Assembly (NCBI RefSeq): GCF_016859125.1 | Contig: NZ_CP069338.1 | Coordinates: 6,759,501-6,823,500, forward strand | Source of the DNA: Archangium violaceum | GTDB lineage: Bacteria > Myxococcota > Myxococcia > Myxococcales > Myxococcaceae | Direction of reading: 5' to 3' | Length of the DNA stretch: 64,000 nucleotides | Part shown: positions 51,587 to 58,901 of the stretch, in pieces | Position numbering within the stretch: the stretch's first letter is position 1 | How the letters are laid out: each line of letters begins with the position of its first letter | Position numbers and translations under genes: made by a program | Notes under the pieces: generated by a model | What the model was told of the DNA's origin: nothing | Databases searched by the model: none | Seen by the model: only the letters and a program-made list of their open reading frames with translations

Positions 51587-52384
51587 ATGACGCGCGCCGT
51601 GGTACAGGTCGCGGCCATGAGTACAACGACGCGCGGCGGGAGCAGGCGGTTCGGACCTTTCCAACTCGGCAGACGCCGCAAGCACGCGGCGGAGCTGGGT
51701 CCCATCCACGAGGCCCACAACGTTCGGACGGGAGCTCCGGCCCTGGTGTTGATGCCAGGGGCTCGCTCCATGGGTCGTCCCAAGAGGAACTGGCAGCTAC
51801 GTGTCCACGTTCAGGTCACGCCTCCCTTCGTCGCGCTGGAGATGGAGCGGGCGCCTGTCTCGGGCCGGTTGTCGGAGCTGACCGACATGCTGCTGCTGTT
51901 GCTCGCGGGCCTCGATGCGGTGGGGCACAGCGCTCGGGTGCGCGGCCACCTGACTCGCGAACGAATGGCGTGGCCGAGGGGGCTGTCCATCCTGCGAGGA
52001 CTGGCCGCCGCGGGATTCGTCCTGCTCGTGCTGGGCGGGGGCTTCTGGTGGGGTTCAGCGAGTCGCTCGATGGATTCTTCCGCACCGGTGCCTTCGGCTC
52101 CTGTCGTCGCGAGCCCGGCGGAGGCGGGGGTCCGGTCCTCGTTCCTGACCGCCGGTGGTGAGCGGGACCCGGCGGCAATCGCCTATCCTCTTCCAGACAA
52201 GCCACTGCAGGGCCAGTCCAGACCCCCCTGCAACACCCGGCGGGACGAGGTCGTGATCAACGGCGGATGCTGGGTAGCGCTGGAGCGCCGTCCGCCGTGC
52301 CACGAGGAGCAGGCCGAGTACCAGGGCAAGTGCTATCTGCCGGTATCCGCGAAGCCACGCCTGCCCCAATCCCTCGAGCCGTGA
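51587..52384 (+). CDS. membrane protein with degenerate kinase-like N-terminus
   Basis: 265 residues; ATG 51617 is an alternative start. RRFGPFQLGRRRKHAAELGP and HEAHNVRTGAPALVLMPG resemble the first beta strands of Ser/Thr kinases (G-loop region), but the Gly loop, Lys and catalytic HRD/DFG are missing. ERAPVSGRLSELTDMLLLLL follows, then a membrane helix (LRGLAAAGFVLLVLGGGFWW) and a Cys-containing tail (PPCNTRRDEVVINGGCWVAL) on the other side of the membrane. Probably a pseudokinase-derived anchored protein. Function unknown. Confidence 0.55.
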   Translation: MTRAVVQVAAMSTTTRGGSRRFGPFQLGRRRKHAAELGPIHEAHNVRTGAPALVLMPGARSMGRPKRNWQLRVHVQVTPPFVALEMERAPVSGRLSELTDMLLLLLAGLDAVGHSARVRGHLTRERMAWPRGLSILRGLAAAGFVLLVLGGGFWWGSASRSMDSSAPVPSAPVVASPAEAGVRSSFLTAGGERDPAAIAYPLPDKPLQGQSRPPCNTRRDEVVINGGCWVALERRPPCHEEQAEYQGKCYLPVSAKPRLPQSLEP

Positions 52385-52411
52385 GGCAGCCGCCTCCGTC
52401 GGAGCATCGGG

Positions 52412-52443
52412 GGTGACGCCCGAGGTCGCCCCCAGGCGTCACC
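52412..52443. terminator. hairpin between convergent genes
   Basis: GGTGACGCC (52412-52420) and GGCGTCACC (52435-52443) pair exactly between the end of the pseudokinase-like gene (52384) and the end of the convergent lipoprotein gene (52468). It may terminate both. Confidence 0.55.
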
Positions 52444-52467
52444 TGCTCGCGCCGGAGCGCGGTGGGC

Positions 52468-53484
52468 TCACTCGGCCCAGTAGGTATCGACCAGCAGGCT
52501 GAAGCCGTTCACGGTGTCGACGAAGATGTGGACGGTGTGCCCGCTCCAGGGGTCGTCCGCGTAGCCGAAGGAGCAACCCTTGAACGAGCGCCCGGCGGTC
52601 AGCGCGTCGAGGTTCGCCAGGCCGGCGGAGATCACGCTGCTGGGGATCTGATTGCGCTGGTTGGCGACGGACACCGCGTAGTCGACCGCGGCACGCACCT
52701 CGGCGGCGTCGGCCAGGTACGGCCGGAGGGTCGCGCCATCCGGGACGCTGCTCGGCTCGAGCCCGAAGCACTCCAGCCCACCGTAGTTGTACCTGCCAGA
52801 CGTCGTCACGACCTGCCACCAGTCGAAGTGGCGGGCCATGCTCGCGCCGTAGGTACCACTACCCGGCGCCGCGTTCGCCGCGGCGATGAGCGCCTCGAGG
52901 GGCCGGCTCAGCGTGGCCGAGTTCCGGATGTTCCGGAGGCTCTTGTCGCCGATCCCCGCGACATTGGAGATGGCCTGGACCGACGTGAACGGGCGCAGGT
53001 TGAGGAGGTTCACGGCGCCATTCCACGCGTCCGGCAGGACGTCATGCAGCTCGGAGTCGCTGATGGTGTTCACCAGCGACACGATCGCGGCGGCGTCATC
53101 GGTGGACACCGCGAGCCCGTCCATGATGCCGACGCAGCTGGGACCGATGAACCCCTCGGTCCGGGCACCGCCCTCGATCTGCTCGAGCCGGGTCGGACCG
53201 ACCAGACGGACCGAGGAGACATCCGCCAGGGACACGAACGGCGACGTCGTGCGCCGGGTGACGAGGTTGTTGGCGACGTCGCTCGGCAGGTACTTGTCCA
53301 GCGTCTGGAACGACGCCGTGTTCACGAAGCCGAGGAGGCCCTGGCACTCCGGCGCCACATCCACATCCGTGCTGGTGAGCGGCGCCTGCTGCTGCGCGAG
53401 GGTAGGGGAGGACGGCTCGAGTTCGCTACCACCGCAGCCGGCGAACAGACTCACTGCGAGAAGGGCTTGGCCAAGACGACGCAT
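52468..53484 (-). CDS. lipoprotein with helix-hairpin-helix (ComEA-like) repeats
   Basis: 338 residues from ATG 53484 (GAGGAG seven bases upstream). A short signal peptide ends in lipobox LFAGC. Residues ~50-110 read LLGFVNTASFQTLDKYLPSD and SLADVSSVRLVGPTRLEQIE, a helix-hairpin-helix-like pair; a second pair follows at ~150-200 (SLRNIRNSATLSRPLEAL). Helix-hairpin-helix units bind DNA in ComEA-type proteins. The C-terminal part (CSFGYADDPWSGHTVHIFVD) looks like a beta domain. It sits in the outer or inner membrane facing the periplasm. A DNA-uptake link is only a hypothesis. Confidence 0.7.
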   Translation of the reverse strand: MRRLGQALLAVSLFAGCGGSELEPSSPTLAQQQAPLTSTDVDVAPECQGLLGFVNTASFQTLDKYLPSDVANNLVTRRTTSPFVSLADVSSVRLVGPTRLEQIEGGARTEGFIGPSCVGIMDGLAVSTDDAAAIVSLVNTISDSELHDVLPDAWNGAVNLLNLRPFTSVQAISNVAGIGDKSLRNIRNSATLSRPLEALIAAANAAPGSGTYGASMARHFDWWQVVTTSGRYNYGGLECFGLEPSSVPDGATLRPYLADAAEVRAAVDYAVSVANQRNQIPSSVISAGLANLDALTAGRSFKGCSFGYADDPWSGHTVHIFVDTVNGFSLLVDTYWAE

Positions 53485-53628
53485 CAGGGACTCCTCGTGG
53501 GGGGGGGATACAACGAAGGCAGACGCCCCAATACACCAAATCCACACGGAGTGCAGGTGTCCTGTTGCTTCGTTTTGATAATGCAGCGCGTATGAGGCAT
53601 CAGCCCACGAGGTCGATGAGGAGGATGC

Positions 53629-54035
53629 ATGAAGAAACATTTGTGTGTCGTGGTTCTCGGCTCCGCGGTCGTGATGGGTGTGGTGGCGCGCCCATCCACC
53701 GCAAGTGGGTGCTCATCGCGGGGCACTGTGTGGAGGGGGGTTCCCCTTCCTCCATACGTGTCGTCCTGGGCGATCACCGGGTCTCGGTCACGGCTGCGAC
53801 GGAGCAGGTTCGCACCGTGAGCCGCTTCGTCCTGCACCCCAACTTCCGCTATATCGGCGGCGCGCCGGTGGACGACGTGGCCCTCATCGCGCTGTCCTCG
53901 TCCGTGAGCATCCCCTCGAGCTACCAGTTCCCCGACGCGATCGTTTCCGGGTGGGGCTGGACGGGCGCCTATGGCTCCTCGTCCGATGCGCTCCGGCAGA
54001 CGAAGCTGAAGATCCAGGACAACTCCCGCAGGTGA
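53629..54035 (+). pseudogene. trypsin-like serine protease lacking its N-terminal core and catalytic Ser
   Basis: ATG 53629 starts a signal peptide (KHLCVVVLGSAVVMGVVA). In another frame the sequence resumes at HRKWVLIAGHCVEGGSPSSI (the His region of S1 proteases, normally T-A-A-H-C), continues VDDVALIALSSSVSIPSSYQ with the catalytic Asp, then GWGWTGAYGSSSDALRQT and ends at 54035. The GDSGGP block with the nucleophilic Ser is absent, and ~30 residues are missing after the signal. Not expected to be active. Confidence 0.7.
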
Positions 54036-54129
54036 CACGCGGGAGTTCCTGTCATTCAACCCCCGGTGGGTGGTCCCTCTCGGACTCCTCGGGCTATGGT
54101 CCGCCCGGGATCGTCCACGGGGAATCGGA

Positions 54130-54420
54130 GTGACAACGAACACGCGAGTGTGGCGCTGGAGGCCCTTGCTGGCCTTGACCGTGGGGGCGTTGTCGTCCCT
54201 GCACTGCATCGACCTTCCCGACAAGTCCTTTTCCTGCTCGACGGCCGCGGATTGCTCGGGGCTGAGTGGCCCCGGAGGCGAGCCGTACGTCTGCGGGAGT
54301 GAAGGCTTTTGCGTTGTATCCGGGCAATCCGATGCTGGAGACACTCGGGATGGGGGCTCCAACACGGGGGCGGACGCGGGCCTGGATGGCGGATGCCCGC
54401 CGACACGCCCCAGGTGTTGA
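54130..54420 (+). CDS. small Cys-rich lipoprotein
   Basis: 96 residues from GTG 54130 with GGGGA upstream. A membrane-spanning signal (RPLLALTVGALSSLHC) ends in lipobox SLHC. The remainder is Cys/Asp/Gly-rich: CSTAADCSGLSGPGGEPYVC, then GDTRDGGSNTGADAGLDGG, as in the short extracellular knots of myxobacterial surface proteins. It is followed 85 bp later by the kinase gene. Function unknown. Confidence 0.55.
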   Translation: MTTNTRVWRWRPLLALTVGALSSLHCIDLPDKSFSCSTAADCSGLSGPGGEPYVCGSEGFCVVSGQSDAGDTRDGGSNTGADAGLDGGCPPTRPRC

Positions 54421-54505
54421 GGGAAGCAGGCCGCCAGGCAGGCAGGAGAGCCTATGTCTCCGCCGCCACGGAGTGGGTTCTCTGGTAAGGTCCCGGCCTG
54501 TTTCG

Positions 54506-56218
54506 ATGGCCTCGCCCCCTTCCCCAGAGTGTCCCACCTGTGGACTGCTCGTTCCCCAGGGTACCGAGAAGTGCCCTCACGACGGCACGGTGCTCGGTGA
54601 CGACGCCTCCAGGCGCCCGCAGTTGAGGCCCCAGCCGGGCCCGGTGGGCGCTCCGCCCGGGGGCGTGGTGGAGAGCCAGGCTCCCACACGTCCATCTCTC
54701 AACAACATCGTGGCCCTCCAGGCGGCCTCGGCGTCCCGGGGGACGCCCCCCACCGATCCGCTCATCGGGATGCAACTGGGCGAGTACGTCATCCAGGAGC
54801 AGATCGGCATCGGTGGCATGGGCATCGTCTACCGGGGCGAGCAGCCGCTGATTGGCAAGCAGGTGGCCATCAAGGTCCTGCGGCCCGAGGTGGACGATCA
54901 GTCCCTGTACGTGGAGCGGCTGCTGGCGGAGGCCCGTGCGGTCAACGCCATCCGCCACCGGGGCATCATCGACATCTTCAGCTTCGACCAGATGCCAGAT
55001 GGCCGGCAGTACTTCGTCATGGAGTACCTGGAGGGAAGCCCGCTCGACACCTGGCTCAGCCGCAAGGGGGCCCTGTCCGTGCAGGAGGCCCTCCGGCTCG
55101 CGGACGAGTTGCTGGACGCGCTCTCCGCCGCGCATCGCGCGGGCGTCATCCATCGCGACCTCAAGCCCAGCAACATCTTCCTGGTGCGGCAGCCCGGCGG
55201 CGGCTCCTACGTGAAGGTGCTGGACTTCGGTCTGGCCAAACAGATGTCGAGCGGCCAGCCGCTCCCGCAGCAGACGCTGAACGGGCTCATCATCGGGACG
55301 CCGGAGTACATGGCGCCCGAGCAGGTGCGTGGAGATCCGGTGAGCGCCCGGACGGACCTCTACGCGTTCGGAATCATTCTCTTCCAGCTGCTGACCGGGA
55401 AGCTGCCCTTCACGGCCCGGGTCCCCGCGGAGTACCTGGTCCACCACCTGGAGCACACGCCGCCCTCGCCGCTCGAGCTGCGGCCGGAGCTGCCCCCCGC
55501 GCTCGCACAGCTCGTGCTGAAGCTGCTGGAGAAGTCACCCGAGGCACGCCCCACCGCGGACGAGGTGCGTGCCGGGCTCCAGGAGGTCGCGGATTCGCTC
55601 CCCCTCCCGCCCGGGCCGCGCGCCTCGCGGGAGATGCGGAGCCTCGCGATGCTCGTCGCGGAACCGGCCCCCGCCCCCACCCCCCCGCGGGAAGCGCCGC
55701 CCGTGAGCATCGGCCCGCCCGGTACGTTGCCGCGGTCCCACGCCCTCGTGGCGATGGGCGTGGCCGCCGGGTCGCTCCTGCTCGCCTCGGGCGTGGCGGT
55801 GTTCTGGCTGCGGAAGCCCGCCCCAGAGCCGGTGGCGGTGCCCGCTCCCATCTCCGCTCCCGTGGCCGAGACTCCGGTGAAGCCTCCCCTGGCCGAGCCG
55901 GTCGCCGAGCCCGAGCCCACGCTCGAACGGGCCGCCAACCCCGGCCCCGCGCCCGCGCCGGAGGTCATTCGGGGCGTGGCGCCCCGCGCGAGCGAGCCGC
56001 CCAGGGTGAACACCGAGCGCAAGCCGCTCCTGCTCGTGCGCATCGAGCGCCTGGAGCGGAAGCTGCGCGCGAGCTCGCTGTCCTCGGACGAGAAGGAGAG
56101 CGCGCGCCGCCTGTTGAGGAAGGCTCGCGTCCGGGCGGAGCGCGCGTCGACCGCCGACGAGCGCAAGGAAGTGAATCTCAACCTCGACATCTGGGAGCGC
56201 CAGTACCTGGGTAATTGA
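54506..56218 (+). CDS. membrane-anchored Ser/Thr protein kinase (Pkn-type)
   Basis: 570 residues from ATG 54506. The N-terminal zinc-ribbon-like segment CPTCGLLVPQGTEKCPHDGT is followed by the kinase domain at ~95-370: QIGIGGMGIVYRG (G-loop), VAIKVL (Lys), HRDLKPSN (~216) and DFG (~240), with GTPEYMAPEQ. All catalytic residues are present, so it should be active. A membrane helix at ~412-432 (LVAMGVAAGSLLLASGVAVF) separates the cytoplasmic kinase from a Pro/Ala-rich outer part and a basic coiled-coil end. Such kinases steer myxobacterial development and stress responses. The next gene may be functionally linked. Confidence 0.93.
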   Translation: MASPPSPECPTCGLLVPQGTEKCPHDGTVLGDDASRRPQLRPQPGPVGAPPGGVVESQAPTRPSLNNIVALQAASASRGTPPTDPLIGMQLGEYVIQEQIGIGGMGIVYRGEQPLIGKQVAIKVLRPEVDDQSLYVERLLAEARAVNAIRHRGIIDIFSFDQMPDGRQYFVMEYLEGSPLDTWLSRKGALSVQEALRLADELLDALSAAHRAGVIHRDLKPSNIFLVRQPGGGSYVKVLDFGLAKQMSSGQPLPQQTLNGLIIGTPEYMAPEQVRGDPVSARTDLYAFGIILFQLLTGKLPFTARVPAEYLVHHLEHTPPSPLELRPELPPALAQLVLKLLEKSPEARPTADEVRAGLQEVADSLPLPPGPRASREMRSLAMLVAEPAPAPTPPREAPPVSIGPPGTLPRSHALVAMGVAAGSLLLASGVAVFWLRKPAPEPVAVPAPISAPVAETPVKPPLAEPVAEPEPTLERAANPGPAPAPEVIRGVAPRASEPPRVNTERKPLLLVRIERLERKLRASSLSSDEKESARRLLRKARVRAERASTADERKEVNLNLDIWERQYLGN

Positions 56219-56260
56219 CGTCCTCGCCCCAGGGCGCGGCGTGTGCCAGCATGCGTCCTC

Positions 56261-57121
56261 ATGTTCTCCCTGGTGTTGGCGTTGCTCGTCGCGCAGACCC
56301 CCGCTCCGGCGGAAAGGACCGACGCGAAGGGGCTGGTGGTGATGATGTCCCGTAGCGAGGGGCTCACGCCCATCGAGTCCGCCGCCGTGGCGGATCGGCT
56401 CTCGAGGGCCCTGTGGGAAGCGAGGTTGCCGGTGGCCATGGAGCCGGGCGACGCGCGCTCCCGACTCGGTGAGCGGCGCACCCCGGAGTCCTGTCAGGGC
56501 AAGCCCGAGTGCTTCGTGAAGCTGGGCCGCGACCTCGGGGTGGCGGCGGTGGTGACCATCGACTCGAGCAAGGTCTTCGACGACCTGCCCATGCGCATCA
56601 CCGTGATTGAAACGCGCGAGGGCCAGGTCCTCTTCAAGCGCAGCTACACCGCGTCCGCCCTTCGGCCCACGGAGCTGGACTCGGCCTTCCAGCGCGCCAG
56701 CCAGGAGCTCGCGAAGACCTTCTCGGAGAGCGAGGACACCTCCGTCGCGGAGGCGCTCGGGCCGTTGGATGCCCCCCGGGCGCCGAACCTGTTTCCCTCG
56801 GCCTACCCGTCTTCCGACATGACCGCGTTCACCCGGCCCACGCCGCTGCCCGTGTCCGTCGCCCGGATAGGGGCCGGGGCCTCCGCCGTGACGGCCGTCA
56901 CCTTCCTGGTGCTGGGCCTGGCCCAGGCCTCGCGGCTCCAGGAGGAGCGGGCCCCGGGCGTCTCCGCCTGGACCCACGCGGAGGCGATGAAGCTCCGGAG
57001 CAGTGCCAATACCCGGTTCGCGCTCTCGGGCATCTTCGCCGGGGTCTCGGGCGCTCTGCTCGTCACGAGCTTCGTGCTGCCGTGGGAGCCATCACTCCCT
57101 GACTCCAGTTCAAATCCTTGA
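56261..57121 (+). CDS. exported membrane-associated hypothetical protein next to the kinase
   Basis: 286 residues from ATG 56261. A signal peptide (MFSLVLALLVAQTPAPA) is followed by a region with GLVVMMSRSEGLTPIESAAV, CQGKPECFVKLGRDLGVAAV and VTIDSSKVFDDLPMRITVIE, a mixed alpha/beta fold of the type seen in myxobacterial periplasmic partners of Pkn kinases. Two C-terminal hydrophobic helices (IGAGASAVTAVTFLVLGLAQ; FAGVSGALLVTSFVLPW) would anchor it. It lies 42 bp after the kinase gene, likely in one operon. Function not established. Confidence 0.7.
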   Translation: MFSLVLALLVAQTPAPAERTDAKGLVVMMSRSEGLTPIESAAVADRLSRALWEARLPVAMEPGDARSRLGERRTPESCQGKPECFVKLGRDLGVAAVVTIDSSKVFDDLPMRITVIETREGQVLFKRSYTASALRPTELDSAFQRASQELAKTFSESEDTSVAEALGPLDAPRAPNLFPSAYPSSDMTAFTRPTPLPVSVARIGAGASAVTAVTFLVLGLAQASRLQEERAPGVSAWTHAEAMKLRSSANTRFALSGIFAGVSGALLVTSFVLPWEPSLPDSSSNP

Positions 57122-57140
57122 AAAGGGTTGATCCCCTGGT

Positions 57141-57159
57141 TCCTTTGTTTATCAAAGGA
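57141..57159 (+). terminator. small hairpin after the kinase operon
   Basis: TCCTTTG (57141-57147) and CAAAGGA (57153-57159) pair exactly around TTTAT, 20 bp after the stop codon. A short stem with no T-run, so only weakly supported as a terminator. The rest of 57160-57376 holds no recognisable gene. Confidence 0.4.
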
Positions 57160-57376
57160 TGTCTGGGATATAGAGAACACGCCAACCAGCAGCATTCGAG
57201 CAATTCCCAGCAGGAGTGGGATCGCTTCCTGATGCAGCCGTCACCCGAGGCGGGCGGCCAGGCGCCCGTCTGGAGAGCCGGGAGGGGACCAGCGGCGGTC
57301 GCGAGCGGCTGGGACCTGGGGGCAGAAGGCTCGCCTCGGGGCCTGTGAGGATCCACTGTTCTCCCAGGAGGATCCC

Positions 57377-57628
57377 ATGGCCAAGTGCGAGGTTTGCGGC
57401 AACGAGTACTACCTGGCCTTCCAGGTCATCACCGCAGGCGTCACCCACACCTTCGACAGCTTCGAGTGCGCCATCCACAAGCTGGCCCCCATCTGCGATC
57501 ACTGCGGTTGCAAGGTGCTGGGCCACGGCATCGAGGCCAACGGTACCTTCTACTGTTGTGCGCATTGTGCCCACGCCGCGGGAGCCCGCTCCATCGTGGA
57601 CAACGCGGAGCACGCCCCCGCCCAGTAG
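57377..57628 (+). CDS. small Cys/His-rich metal-binding protein
   Basis: 83 residues, with AGGAGG upstream. Eight Cys and several His occur in pairs: MAKCEVCGNEYYLAFQVI, DSFECAIHKLAP, ICDHCGCKVLGHG and FYCCAHCAHAAGA. C-x2-C and C-x2-C-x-C clusters suggest two zinc or copper sites, as in the small proteins often annotated as prokaryotic-metallothionein-like. Probably a cytoplasmic metal store or metal-dependent regulator. It precedes the UbiA gene by 157 bp. Confidence 0.7.
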   Translation: MAKCEVCGNEYYLAFQVITAGVTHTFDSFECAIHKLAPICDHCGCKVLGHGIEANGTFYCCAHCAHAAGARSIVDNAEHAPAQ

Positions 57629-57702
57629 GCCAGGTCCCGTGTCACAGAACGGGCCCGCCGTGTGGCTTTCGGGGCTACAGGTGGGGGCCAGACTGATATC
57701 GA

Positions 57703-57726
57703 GAATCGAGTTCTATTTCTCGATTC
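57703..57726. promoter_or_regulatory. inverted repeat upstream of the UbiA gene
   Basis: GAATCGAG (57703-57710) and CTCGATTC (57719-57726) pair exactly around TTCTATTT, 60 bp before the UbiA start. Candidate operator or 5' hairpin. Confidence 0.5.
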
Positions 57727-57785
57727 CTGGAAAATCCGGTATTCACTCCCAGTTCATGACGCGCCGTGGCATCATCGGGCGCACC

Positions 57786-58820
57786 ATGAACACGCATTCC
57801 CCCTTCAAGCACCTGCTGGCACTCGGCCGCGTCAAGTTCCTGCTGTACAGCCCCATCCTCTACACGGTGGGAGCCATCATCCCCACCGTGTCGGGAGGCA
57901 CCATCAATGCCTCTCACTTCATTCACGGTGTGCTCTTCACGTGGATCACCCACCTGATGACGCACTACTGCAATGAGTATTACGACCTGGAGCCGGACCG
58001 GGCCAACGTTACTCCCTCTCCATGGACCGGCGGCAGCCGGGTCCTCGTGAAGGGGCTCATGGAGCCGAAGCACTCCCTGCGCATCGCGTATGTGCTGGCC
58101 GGGGTGTCCTTCGTGCTCGCCCTGCTCATGCCGACCCTCAGTGCCCGCCTCCTGTGCCTGGGTGCCATCTTCTTCTCCTGGCAGTACAGTGCACCGCCGC
58201 TCAAGCTGGAGGCCCTGGGCCTGGGCGAGTTCACCGTCACCCTGGTGCTCAACACCCTCGTTCCGCTGCTCGGCTATTGCCTCCAGAGCGGTGGACTGCA
58301 ACCCCATCCACTGCTGCTGGTGCTCATCCCGCTCGGCATCATCGAATACATCCGGATGATGGTCATGAACATGGCGGACTGGGAGAGCGACGCGACGACC
58401 TGGAAGAAGACCCTGGTGGTGCGGATCGGAATCGAGCGCGCCGTGAAGATCCACGGCGTCGGAATGGTCGTGGCGTACCTCTCGTTGATTCCACTCTACC
58501 TGGTGGGCGTACCGGGTGTCGTCCTCCTCTCCGTGGCCACCACGGCGTTCATGGGGTTGCGCTACGCCTGGCAGCTTCAGCGGGGGGCCTGGAAGAAGAA
58601 GGAGACGATGTGGATCATCCCCTACGTGGCCTCCACCCATAATGGGTTGGGGGGCTCCGCCGCGCTGATCGGGATGATCCTTCTCAAGCCGGGCTTTTCG
58701 TTCTTCGCCCTCGAGCTCTTCCCACTGTACCTCTATCTGGGAGGCTTCATCCTGCTGAGCACGCTGGCCCGCCGTAAGCGGAAGCAAGCCAGCGCCACGC
58801 CCCTCGACATGGCGACGTGA
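57786..58820 (+). CDS. UbiA-family prenyltransferase
   Basis: 344 residues from ATG 57786; an ATG at 57756 is possible and no clear ribosome site is seen. About eight to nine membrane helices. The two Asp-rich prenyl-diphosphate motifs are present: NEYYDLEPD (~59-67) and DWESD (~197-201), the second followed by WKKTLVVRIG. This is the MenA/UbiA layout with Mg-dependent transfer of an isoprenoid to an aromatic ring (for example in menaquinone synthesis). The actual acceptor is unknown. No quinone genes are adjacent. Confidence 0.88.
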   Translation: MNTHSPFKHLLALGRVKFLLYSPILYTVGAIIPTVSGGTINASHFIHGVLFTWITHLMTHYCNEYYDLEPDRANVTPSPWTGGSRVLVKGLMEPKHSLRIAYVLAGVSFVLALLMPTLSARLLCLGAIFFSWQYSAPPLKLEALGLGEFTVTLVLNTLVPLLGYCLQSGGLQPHPLLLVLIPLGIIEYIRMMVMNMADWESDATTWKKTLVVRIGIERAVKIHGVGMVVAYLSLIPLYLVGVPGVVLLSVATTAFMGLRYAWQLQRGAWKKKETMWIIPYVASTHNGLGGSAALIGMILLKPGFSFFALELFPLYLYLGGFILLSTLARRKRKQASATPLDMAT

Positions 58821-58901
58821 GGGTCTTCCTGCCTCCCTTCCCGCCAATCCGGCAGACAATCCCTCGCAGGAGCACATGAGGGAATACCCACGGCATGGTT
58901 C

